Assembly: GCA_027559495.1 (NCBI GenBank)
Contig: JAMXSV010000003.1
Span: 4,402,001-4,466,000, forward strand
Direction: 5' to 3'
DNA length: 64,000 nucleotides
Source of the DNA: Aurifilum marmelostoma
Lineage: Eukaryota > Ascomycota > Sordariomycetes > Diaporthales > Cryphonectriaceae
The notes below the pieces were generated by a model. It did not search any database. It saw only the letters and a program-made list of their open reading frames with translations, and was not told the origin of the DNA. Positions 1 through 9,665 of this stretch are shown one piece after another. Both the position numbers and the translations under genes were made by a program. Position 1 is the stretch's first letter. Every line of letters begins with the position of its first letter.

Positions 1-642
1 TGAATCCCAGGATCGCTCCCGCCAGGATCAGGAACCAGCGCGTGCCGTGGACCTGGAACGCCCAGAGGCCGCCGATGTACAGAGAATATCCCATGGTGCC
101 GATGGAGAGGGTCAGCCTGGGGCCGAGCACATTCTGTATTTGTCCAAGAGAGTCAGCAGAGTTGCCGAGAAATGCCCCCTCCCAGCTGGGCATGGGTGAT
201 AAAATCCATCATGGGATGTTGACAATCCACATAGAGAGTGCCTTACGTTGACTGAGCCGGCAAAGAAACCGCCAATGGCGAAGCAGCCGTAAAGGACTCC
301 ATTTGCTGTATCAGAGAGTGTCGTATCCTGTGTACCACTTCACGAGAAACGAGGAAAAAGATTGATCAGCCTCCTTGCTCACGGAGCGTTGATGAAGAAA
401 CAGACGATGCAGTCGCAAAATGCGGGATGCATATGGTCCACACATACCCAGCACCTAGACCGCTGACAGCCGAGAACATGCCCACCGAGCAAAAGGTCAC
501 AAAACCAAGGATGGCGACCTGAGTCCACGGCGAATTATCTGTTTTAATGAAGCAATTAGGATGGGCCGCCAGCAGAGTCGTCGAGGATCAATCACGCACA
601 TCGCACCGGGCCAATCTTGGCCGCAGCGAGATTGAGAGGCAT
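1..642 (-). CDS. UNC93-like (DUF895) membrane protein, partial (5' part)
   Basis: Multi-helix protein of the fungal UNC93-like branch of the MFS fold; transported substrate unknown. The 3' part lies off the left edge. Proposed exons on the minus strand are 642-600, 538-448, 337-247 and 133-1. Their phases fit together: 43 nt, then 91 nt, then 91 nt, giving an open frame without stops. Motifs seen are NSPWTQVAILGFVTFCSVGMF, then SGLGAGG, then DTANGVLYGCFAIGGFFAGS, then LGPRLTLSIGTMGYSLYIGG. This order (first helix, GLG turn, second helix, GPR loop, third helix) matches the family. The donors at 599, 447 and 246 are GTGCGT, GTATGT and GTAAGG. The first exon, with its ATG at 642-640, is the least certain part because it is only 14 codons long. 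Confidence 0.72.
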
Positions 643-2885
643 CTTGACCAGCTGGCTCTCTCTCTCGCGTTTGAATCCCTTTCCAAGACGGCAGCACGAA
701 GTCGAACCGACACGACAAGAGGATGCGATCCGGCCTCAGCTGTCTCACTGCGCAGTGACAACACTGTAGCCCGCTGGCGAAATAAAAACAAAAACCCCAA
801 AAGAAAAGGAGAGGAGGAAAATGTTTTGATCCCAAGAGAACAGGGTCAAGAAATTGCTGTCAAGGAACAGGACTCGGCCCTCCCATTCACTTTTTATTTA
901 AACATTGACCGACAGACGGACAGGAGTGAAACAGTCGCGTGCCCTGACTGGTGGACAAGGAGAGGGGGGGGGGAGCCTACCAAAGTGATGGGGAAACGTG
1001 GGATTCACCCAGCCCCTGATAGACAGTGTGCCATGGGGTTTGAACGGGGTCGCCCCCGGTTGGACTGGATGTCACGTTATATCCGCAGGGGTTTCCACCA
1101 AGCTTATCGTCGCGTGGGTCTCTTTGTGCTGTTGTTGCATTCTATCGCCGGCAGCTTTGAACAAACAAGACATCATGACAGGACAATTCATGGTATCTGA
1201 TCTTTCTTGAGTCCATAAAAGATCGGGGCATATTTCTGTCACTTAGATCCATATCATCAGATCTTTCCTGGCGTGTTTGGATCAGACAGTGATAAGAGAG
1301 ATGTGGCGAAGGATCCTCTTCGGTGCCACGGACGATAGTGCAGTACCACAACGACCAAGGAAACATACAGTAGTGCGTGTGTGCGCGCTGCTGAAAGATC
1401 AGCCGACTCAGCTTGCCCGTTCTGATAACCCCGGTCGATCACGGGCGTTCACTAATAGCATAGACCACACAGTACCGTAGTACGTTAGCACTACCAGCGT
1501 ATTAATAGTGCTGTAACAACCGCAGAACCAGCACCAGAACACAGATCAGGGCTCGCCGGCTCCCGGATGTCGGCGTGGTGCCGGGGTGATAAGAGTGGAG
1601 AAGAGCATCCCTTGGACTTTCGAGCAACGTGCATGTCAAGGTTGTCACGAGCCTGCAATGAGACCCTAGAGTGTCATCTGCATGTTGAGATCTCTGAAAA
1701 GTAACGTAAAACTTCCGGTAAACAGCATACAGAAGTGCAAGTTCACGAGGGTGGACTTCACCAACCCGAGCGAGCAGAATGCAGGCTACTGTTTATGCTA
1801 CCGTAGTACCAAGGTAGTGGGGGGTTCTTGGAACGTTGACCCGGATCCTGCATGAGCCAGCAGGATCAGGGGGCCTCCAAAGAGGAATGGCTTTATCAGA
1901 GCTTCAAGGGCTGCAACAATGCTTCTTCCTGTCTGCAGGAGTGAATGGAATATTTTATTACTTGTTGATATATAGTATGGTTCTTAGTACATGAAATCCT
2001 CCTCCATTCAACATTGCCCTGCCCAGAAACCATGTTCTGGCCCCTTCTGTCGGGCTGCAGGTGGCTGCCAAGCAGGGGACAGTATTTTCAGTCAGCTTCT
2101 TGCTTGTGCCCCATCTCTTGCAGACGGGCAACCCCTGTAAAGGTCACAGGCACTTGACCTAGAGTACCTACTACCTGCCTTTATCAGCATCGGCCTTCAA
2201 AAGGCCCAGCCATGACCTGTCATAGTAGGAATTTGTTTATGTGATTCTCTGTTCTTTCTTCTGCTTCCTCCTTGGTTCCTCTCCCTTTCCATACTAAAGC
2301 CTTGAGGCAGCCCGTCAATGTATGGAGCAGGGGCGGTGTGGCGCTGCCGAGGTCCTTGTAGAGCGTATTGTTTCCAGCCGAAAGCTTACAGTGGTGGGCG
2401 CTGAGGCGGTGCAAGGCCCGTGAGTGACATTGACCCTTTACAAAGGGGGAAACAGAAACTAAGAAGAGATGCCAGATTGGAAGAGAAATCTCAACACACG
2501 CACTGCTATTCATTTTGGCTCTTCAATGCCGGGTGCTGTCTAAGGTAGGCTGAAGAAATGTAGAAATTAATGGGATGATGGAAGAGACAAAAAAGAAAGA
2601 AAAAAAGGGGGGGGGGGGGGTGAACTCGAGCATACATGCAACCCTTGATCAGTTCCGAGTTATATAACGCACAGTATACAAGACCCAGGCATTGACTCGA
2701 TAACGGTATCAACATTGAAGTACATCAAGCCATTGCATCCCATAGAACTTGATTGATTGACATGCCTTTGATCATCTATGAGCACATGTCTTACTTCCCA
2801 TCTAATCAATATTACAAGCAAAGACTCTTGATGCCATACTCAGATAAGGCCATAATTAATCCTTCTCATACCACCTTCGCCCCGC
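643..2885. other. Intergenic, 2.2 kb, no supported gene
   Basis: Only short overlapping open frames of low-complexity or unlikely composition occur here on either strand, and no family motif was seen. It holds two G homopolymers (964-973 and 2607-2620) and the presumed promoter of the UNC93-like gene. The receptor gene to the right ends into it at 2886. Confidence 0.5.
2607..2620. repeat. G14 homopolymer preceded by A-rich tract
   Basis: Fourteen consecutive G follow an A/G-rich purine run beginning near 2585, giving a one-sided purine tract of about 35 nt. A similar G10 run lies at 964-973 and a G16 run at 18204-18219. Confidence 0.85.
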
Positions 2886-4101
2886 TTATACTGGATTAAT
2901 CGACATCTCATTGTTCAGCAGCCTCTCATCACTATCCTCGAGCTGTGAGAATTTGCCACGGGCGCAGCCACGAGGACTATAAGACGTGCCACCGATTGTC
3001 CTTAATTCGATATTGTCCTTGTCGCTCCTCCTTCCGGGTCGCTGGTCTAATCTGCAGCCTGCCAACTGTCCTGACCCGCCTGCCGTCTTGCCAGGTATCG
3101 AATGGCTGCTGATCATCGGAATTCCCAGCTTTTCGAAAAGAGGTCGAAGGACCAGCAGACAGGCAGCAATGAGGTAGACGCCTGGCTCGCACACTGTCCA
3201 GATGATCATCGTCACTCCATTCCACGTCGGGTCGACGAATGGACTCTTGTTGTAGAAGGCTACAAAGCGCAAGATGGATGTTATGGTCCCACTGTGGGAA
3301 GACAGTCAGCTCTGCGACAGCGATAGGCTCGCGATAGGGTTAATTGTCGGAGATTGTCGGAGAAATACTAACGTGCTGCCAAAAAGAAACGTGATGATCA
3401 CGCCAGCCCTCATCCCAGCAGATGCCTTGAGCTTCCACAGTATCGGTATCGGAAGAACAAGCAACACAATATCCGTGATGATGTTCGGAAAGCTGCCCCA
3501 GGTGTACAGCGATTCTACATCGATGCAGCGTGTGACCTGCTCCTCCATTGTTCCCCAGTGTGCAGAAAACGGCGCGCAGGCGAACAGATCGGCCAAGGTC
3601 ACTCCGACGCACGTGCAGACTAGAACACCCATGTTGATATGAATAACCACTCGCATCGGCCGTTGCGGGAAAATTCGTCTGTACAACAAACACACAGCCA
3701 GCTTGGCGAGACACTGGGTAGCAGCGTACCACGTTGATATGGCCACCAGGTATTTGAAAAAGGTCGTGAGCATCTCAGGTTCCGTCGCTGATAAGTAGGC
3801 GGCATGTTTACCTACGCCGCCTAGTCTTACAGACCCTATCACGAGGAGTGAGTAGAGGTCGTCAACGCTGCTAACATTTTGGTGTGGGCTGTTTCTTACC
3901 TATTGCTATACCTCCAGCTACAATCTGACCAATCAACGCCGCGATGATGAGCCAGTCGCCTGCATCAAACGTACTGACAACCAGCCTACGAGCGTAGAAT
4001 CGCAAGGCAACGAAAATGACACAAAGGGGAGTGAACACGGCCACGAAGGATTCCAGCCGGTAGCCAATGTATTCAGGTGATGCATTTGCTTCATCGCCCA
4101 T
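2886..4101 (-). CDS. Fungal rhodopsin-like / PTH11-related seven-helix membrane protein
   Basis: Plasma-membrane protein of the fungal rhodopsin-domain family (the seven-helix part of PTH11-like receptors), with no CFEM domain. Exons 4101-3900, 3835-3373 and 3291-2886 splice in frame to 356 aa. Exon 1 gives the first two helices with FVALRFYARRLV and the conserved DAGDWLIIAAL. Exon 2 has KYLVAISTWYAATQCLAKLAVCLLYRRIFP and the Cys-bearing CIDVESLYTWGSFPNIITD loop. Exon 3 has RFVAFYNKSPFVDPTWNG and EPGVYLIAACLLVLRPL. The C-terminal ~70 residues are hydrophilic and basic, fitting a cytoplasmic tail. The donors are GTAAGA and GTTAGT. The ligand is unknown. The gene is co-oriented with the LCCL and MFS genes but separately transcribed. 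Confidence 0.85.
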
Positions 4102-4730
4102 TTCATGTGCTTTTCAGTGAGACTGTGTCTAGAGTAAAGTATGTTCCTATACCAAGAGTGATTTCTTCATCATGGTTATAGGAAATAAGGAAGAAAAGAG
4201 CTCACGGAGGCGCAGAGTCATGCTGCGGAGAGGACAGTTATTCAGATAAGCAAAGGACCATAGACAAAACAAGAAAACTCTTAATGCTAATCTGCCCTCT
4301 ATATATAGAACAGTGATGACAGTGTAGAATCTAACTAGTCTTTTGCGAAGCAAGGAGGTTATTTCTCGGCCATACAGAATGCGGGGAACTGGAGATGGGG
4401 CTTTGAGATGCACCCGGAATGTAATTCGTATGATTGTATTTGGGGGCCAAAATCTTGAGCTGCTCAAACAGTACCCTTCACCGTTCAGCAGGATGAATCG
4501 AAGACGCTACAGGCTTGGAGGAAGTCAGCCACACCTAGACTACCTACCAAGCTAGGAAGGTCTCTCTGGATCAGGATGCATGTGACGCTGATCCAGTGCT
4601 ATAGCAGCCTTTGGCTGAAGGGCCAGTTTCTCTCAAAGAAGGTCATTGTAGCATTCAAGTCAAGAATTTCATATGCCGTGTGGAGCTAATGCAAGTGAGA
4701 TATGAAGGCAGAGAAGATAGCGCCAAATAT
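4102..4730. other. Intergenic, nothing recognised
   Basis: This 630-nt spacer lies between the receptor start and the LCCL gene stop. It contains an AT-rich stretch (about 4140-4330) consistent with the receptor promoter. No coding motif was seen. Confidence 0.5.
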
Positions 4731-5810
4731 TCACAATCCTGCCGGAATTCCTGTCCAAGTTCCATTTGTGAACCATATGCCCGGCTTTGAGTATTCCAGA
4801 ACCTTTCCATCCTTCATATATCCGAACCGTATATAGTCGACAAAAGCCTGTGGAGTTCTCTGCCAGAAGAAGCAGTCTTCCTTCTCCCCGTCCTTGAGCT
4901 CATTCTTCGTACCATCACGGAAGCGTCTTGCCCGCTCAACGTCATTGAGAAGCATGCTGATCCCATCAACATTTTCTGGAAAGGGCGCTGCCCATGTGAG
5001 TGTGATGTTCGAAATCGTGCCCATGTAAATGACTGGCTCGAGCATTTCTGGGGTCCCTATCTTGTCGCCCGCATCCTGAACCTGCGCCGAAGTGGTGGGA
5101 GATGATGACCATAAACTGACAGCGCTGAGCCTTTGCGAGCTTGTCACATGCGCATACATGACCGCAAGGGACCATACAGCCCTGACAGTGCTGGAGCTGC
5201 TCGCTCTCCAGACCAGACCCGTGTATATGGCTGACACATATGGCAGCATCCATTTCGTGTTCCCTGCCGCTGGGCAGCTCAGCTCGTCTGATTCAATGGT
5301 GAACCTGAACGACATGGGGAAATACGTCTGTACGTCGATCGACTCGATGCCGTACATGTATGAGCCCGAAAAAGAGTTGGTTGTTCCCAGAAGCTTGGCC
5401 ACGCCGCATCCACCGGTGGCGTCCTCTATCACCCCGGCATGGACAGCTGCAGGACAGATATATGAGTCGCCCCTGTAGATGGGTCCGCCGATGACCAGAG
5501 GTCTGTCCAGGATCTCTTGGTTGCCGGTGAGATGAGGCTTGCTGGTGACAATACCGTCGCGGATGCAATTAGATGGACAACGGAAAGCGATGTGGTGATT
5601 GTTGAATGGCTCGCAGTTTGACCCGTCCAGACCACACTCGTCTGGCTTCCATAAAGTGTCTGTACAAGATAAATCTCTCACGGGTAGTGGTTTAGACGCA
5701 GAGGCGGACCTGACTGGAGGGAGGCTCTCTTCGGAGAAAATCTTGAAAATGACGGCCCAAGTCAGCCATAGTATGGCGACAACGATAATATTGTAGTGTC
5801 GAGTCGACAT
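4731..5810 (-). CDS. LCCL-domain membrane protein, compact form
   Basis: Single-exon 359-aa protein. Residues ~8-25 are a hydrophobic anchor (NIIVVAILWLTWAVIFKIF) preceded by a short basic N-terminus. Residues ~50-155 form an LCCL module with conserved cysteines: CTDTLWKPDECGLDGSNC, FRCPSNC, VIGGPIYRGDSYICPAAVHAG and GGCG. The tail contains NVDGISMLLNDVERARRF, FWQRT, DYIRFGYMKDGK and PGIWFTNGTWTG, which are signatures of the C-terminal end of fungal LCCL proteins. As I recall the family, a multi-helix membrane core of roughly 250-300 residues lies between these parts. Here only one weakly hydrophobic stretch (WSLAVMYAHV) remains. The frame is open throughout, so this may be a functional short form or an internally deleted copy. 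Molecular role unknown. Confidence 0.8.
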   Translation of the reverse strand: MSTRHYNIIVVAILWLTWAVIFKIFSEESLPPVRSASASKPLPVRDLSCTDTLWKPDECGLDGSNCEPFNNHHIAFRCPSNCIRDGIVTSKPHLTGNQEILDRPLVIGGPIYRGDSYICPAAVHAGVIEDATGGCGVAKLLGTTNSFSGSYMYGIESIDVQTYFPMSFRFTIESDELSCPAAGNTKWMLPYVSAIYTGLVWRASSSSTVRAVWSLAVMYAHVTSSQRLSAVSLWSSSPTTSAQVQDAGDKIGTPEMLEPVIYMGTISNITLTWAAPFPENVDGISMLLNDVERARRFRDGTKNELKDGEKEDCFFWQRTPQAFVDYIRFGYMKDGKVLEYSKPGIWFTNGTWTGIPAGL

Positions 5811-6841
5811 CGGCTGTGCAAGTGTTGTGGTTTTGAATTTGATTGCGGCTCAGGATCTAGTTCTGCGTTGCAGTGTTTCTTGACGGAGTATTGAAAAAGT
5901 ATGCGTGATGGGCCACTATCAAATGACGCTGTCAGCCCGGGACAGTATTGCAGGAGAAAGCTGCATATTTAAGCCCATCCGCCCGAGCACCAGATCTCGA
6001 GAGGTTGGGAAGAGGACAAGTCATAGCCTCACGGTAATGCAAGACGTGGTGTAATATAGCCTGTTTCAGAAAGGTGAGGTGTTTCGGTGTTTACTCCTTT
6101 GTCTGTGCACTTGATGTTGAGCTCAAACCATTCGTCCGAACTATCGACATTAGGTCTTTAGCCCTCTAGCACGGATCGTGGCTTCAAACTACGGTTGCAT
6201 CCTCTGAAGCTTAACGTCCGGTTTGAGGCCGACTACAGATTGCCAGGAATCTCAATTTGCATCTCTCTTACATTATGCTAGCATATTAATTATTAATTAA
6301 TGCCGGCCAAATTGACATTAAACATCCCCCATATGAGGAACTGGCCCACCCAAATGGCAACGTGTGTCCAAGTCAAGAACTCCCTCTACACACCAATAGC
6401 CAAGGTTACGATCTCGTAGGAATTCTATTTGACATAATTTTCTGATCGTGAAATTATCGACGCTTAAGCTCATATTGTCAGCATGAGTGCAAGAGACTGA
6501 GAGCAAATTGTAGTGAGAGGAGACCCGGTCCAGCATTCAATTAACATCATGTAGTTACGGGCACTTTAGGCACCGAACCTCGACTTGCCAAGCTCGTCCC
6601 AGGACGCCTGGACTACTGTTACTGTACGTAGTATTGCCCCATAATTTGATCCGGATGTACGAACATCAGGGCCCGGACTAACCAGCCACATTGGGCCAGA
6701 TCCTTCTGCAGCTGGGCTCAGTCTCGCCATGTAAGGGGGGTTTTAGCAGCTACACTGCAACGCACCAGGGAAGGTTTGGAAGATCGCTGTTTTCTATTGT
6801 GTTCCTTCTATTATCAAGATTCTATTATGCGGCGAAAATGT
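5811..6841. other. Intergenic, 1.0 kb, no supported gene
   Basis: Holds the promoter side of the LCCL gene and the downstream region of the MFS gene. An AT-rich TTAAT-repeat patch lies at about 6283-6300. Open frames here (for example a 72-codon one at 6318-6536) carry no recognisable motif. Confidence 0.5.
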
Positions 6842-8750
6842 CTAGACAAGCGACAAACTCCTTGTAAGCTCTAGTTCTGGGTGTGAAGTTTCCTGCAGCT
6901 TTTTGCTGAAATGGCTCCGAGCCCTGATCTTCTCACCCCAGATTATGAAACCGAACGGCACGAGACTCAGCCCACAGCTGATGAAGGCCAACAGCGAACA
7001 CGACCAGGCAATGCCCAATGTATTCACCATACTGTCCACTGCCAGGGGAACCACAGCGCCCGCAACACTACGAGCAGCAGCACAGGCTGCGAGAGCGGAC
7101 GAGGCAAAGATGCCGTAAGCGTCTGCGATATCTGGGTACCGGGTTCAGCCATATTAGCACATGGTATTAAACATGGGTGCGGTTCGTGCATTTCCTGTCT
7201 TCTCTCCTCTCCTCGGCTTTGCAACTTACAATTGATCATAGCCATGAAAATCATCTGATACGCGATACCATAAGGAATCATGGAGAGCAGGGGGACGATC
7301 CACGGGATGGATGGCCTCGACGTCCAGCCCAGCCATAAAAGGGCAATAACGAAGAGCGGGCCACCGACGCATGCTATGGGCAGCCGCAGATACTCGGCTT
7401 GCTTGTGTGGGTGTCTCCGAACAATCCCCTGTGCGTATCGATCGTACAGGTAAGATACTCCTACTGTGACAACAGAACCTGCGAACATTATGACGAAGGC
7501 GAGACCCGACTCGCCTGCTGTGAAGCCGTAAATGCCCTGAAAGATGTCCGGGAAAATCTCCAACAGCCTGATATTTAGGTTATTAGCACTCGTTAGTGGT
7601 GACTGGGGGGTTTGCAAGAGTTTGTTCCTCACATGTAGAACACAGAGTATACGAAAGCCATGTAAAGGCACGTCAAGGCAACAAGCATCTCAGTGAACAT
7701 GAGGTGAATTGGTCGTGTGGTTGTGATTTTCTTTGCGCTGTTAGATAGCAGAACGAGGAGGAATTCTGGGCGAGGGGGCAACTTGAAGAGAACATTACTC
7801 ACTAACGTAACGAGGAGACTCGGCCTGTCTTGGTCCGCCGGAGCTATATACCTATCGCTACCCTTCTCCTTGTTCAGCTTGGCCGCCCGATCTCTCAAGA
7901 TCTTGGTAGCCAGTGTCTCGGGCTGCAAGAAGACAGCCACAAGACAGATTCCCGACAGCATCATGGCAGCCCAGAACCCCCACGTCCACGAGTATTGATA
8001 CGTATACCCAGAGATGACAGGACCGGCCAAGGGACCGACAAGCGTAGCTGTTGACCAAATAACGTTGGCCTGGCCTCTGGGGACTTTATCCTGGTACACA
8101 TCTGCTATGGACCCTCCAGTCACGCTCATGGGAGGCGAGGCGAATATGCCGGCCAGGACTCTGAAGACGAGGAGGGCAGCCCAGTTCGGGGCGAGAGCGC
8201 AGGCCATGGTGAAGATGGTGTAGAAGCAGAGGGTGGACACGAGGATCGGCCGGCGGCCGTGCTGCTCGCTGAGGGGCGCGAAGACGAGCGGGCCCAACAC
8301 GAAGCCGATGAGGTACATGGTGGCCGGGAGGACCGTCTGTGATCCATCCGGGACGTGGAACACTTGCTGCAGGGCGGGTATCTCGTTGGACGCTACTGAT
8401 GATCCCATGGTCGAATTGATAGACAACAAAGTTCCGACGACGACGACATATGCTTTCTTGGCCTGTCATAATTATATGCCGGTCAGTACTTCATGTTGAA
8501 TCGGCCTCAAATCAGGATTGCTACTCGTTATTCGTCCTCCCTCTGAACAACTTACCCTTGACCAATTGTGAGGATTTCCTGGATCTTTGGGTTGAAAGTT
8601 CACCAGAACAATATCGTCCACCGATAACCGGCCAAGACTCCCGGAACTCGAGTCTGTCGATGGAACGTCATCTTCGTCGATCTCAGCAGGAGCTGGCTGC
8701 TGCTGCTCCTCTTCGGTCTTCTGCCTTGTCAGCTGGTCCTCGTGATGCAT
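6842..8750 (-). CDS. MFS transporter, DHA1 (drug:H+ antiporter / polyamine-type) family
   Basis: Probable plasma-membrane exporter of small molecules. Five exons (8750-8556, 8462-7807, 7737-7633, 7567-7230, 7131-6842) join in phase to 527 aa. The N-terminus is acidic and hydrophilic with the family motif DPGNPHNWSR just before helix 1. Helices 2-3 carry LAPLSEQHGRRPI-like motif A (seen as FAPLSEQHGRRPI), followed by RVLAGIFASPPMSVTGGSIADV and GPLAGPVISGY (motif C). The C-terminal half has FTEMLVALTCLYMAFVYSVFYM and INYIADAYGIFASSALAA. The second intron uses the donor GTTAGT at 7806, chosen because the neighbouring GTGAGT breaks the frame. It lies immediately downstream of the PKS on the same strand, so export of the polyketide is the natural hypothesis. 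Confidence 0.92.
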
Positions 8751-8867
8751 TATTATTCAGCAGTATCATCGGTCGTACACGGTATTTCCAACGAAGAAAC
8801 CTGCAATCACCCACTCGAGACTCCCGCAGAAAAGAAAGAAGATAGATCCACGCAAACGCGGGCACCG

Positions 8868-8873
8868 TTTATA
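8868..8873 (-). promoter_or_regulatory. Candidate TATA box of the MFS transporter
   Basis: TATAAA on the minus strand, about 118 nt upstream of the transporter ATG at 8750. Position and sequence fit a core promoter; there is no other evidence. Confidence 0.4.
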
Positions 8874-9540
8874 ATAGGAAGTTCTTCGCCCCTTCTCAGC
8901 ATCTTGAGAATCGTGTTGGTTCCACAATTCTGGGCCTCCTTCGCGCTCGGAATCTCGCCACTATTGCAGTCAGAGTGGATCCATCCCGCGGGATGCACGC
9001 CGGGCGGAGTCCGTACACTGTAAATCCGGCACGATGAGCCGAACGTCGATTCGACTTGCAGAAAAGTGTTAGACGAAAAGATAGTGGTTCTGCAGTCTCA
9101 GAATCTCTGAATCGAGTTGTGTGCAGGTTGCCCGCAAGGCTAATTCATTTTAAGCAAAGCAAATCGACAAGAGCCGCATTCCTACAAGGCCTGGGGTGGA
9201 AAAGGCGGTCGCTCTGATGCGGCTGGGGACCGAAGGTTTAGGCAGGCTGATGGATCCATTGTATCATGATGAATTTTTTATCGATGGACCGCCGAGCTTT
9301 TCACTCGGCAGTTAGGGAACAAATTATTCCCGTCCAGCGCGTTCAGCCTCATGACGTTTTTGGTCCACTCCATGAGCCAATATCAACGCTGAATTATTTC
9401 GATTTTGAATGTCCTGTATTATATTGTTCTATCCAGAGCCTAGTTGAAGAGGCCATTTGAACTACTCAATATGTATACACCGAACAGAAGCCATGCTTGC
9501 AAGTCATAATCAATTGCCATGGTTGATACTCCCTATTATG

Positions 9541-9563
9541 CCCCCCCCCCAAAAAAAAAAAAA
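9541..9563. repeat. C10-A13 homopolymer pair
   Basis: Ten C directly followed by thirteen A, about 100 nt past the PKS stop. This is a simple-sequence tract and a likely site of sequencing or replication slippage. Confidence 0.85.
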
Positions 9564-9665
9564 CCAACAACAATGCAGACACGAATCGCTTCACTGAGAC
9601 TTCAACTTTTGGGCCATTTCATGGCATACTAATCAATAACAATCAGCTTCACTGAAACAACATTT

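Larger units (their letters stand above)
8751..9665. other. Intergenic between PKS 3' end and MFS transporter
   Basis: 915 nt without a recognisable gene. It contains the MFS promoter and, near the PKS end, a C10 run followed directly by A13 (9541-9563). No NRPS, thioesterase or reductase sequence is visible downstream of the PKS. Confidence 0.6.

Noticed and set aside
547..1200. 217-codon plus-strand open frame next to the UNC93-like gene
   Set aside because: It overlaps the first UNC93-like exon and its intron on the opposite strand, is Arg-rich with no motif, and is interrupted in composition like chance frames.
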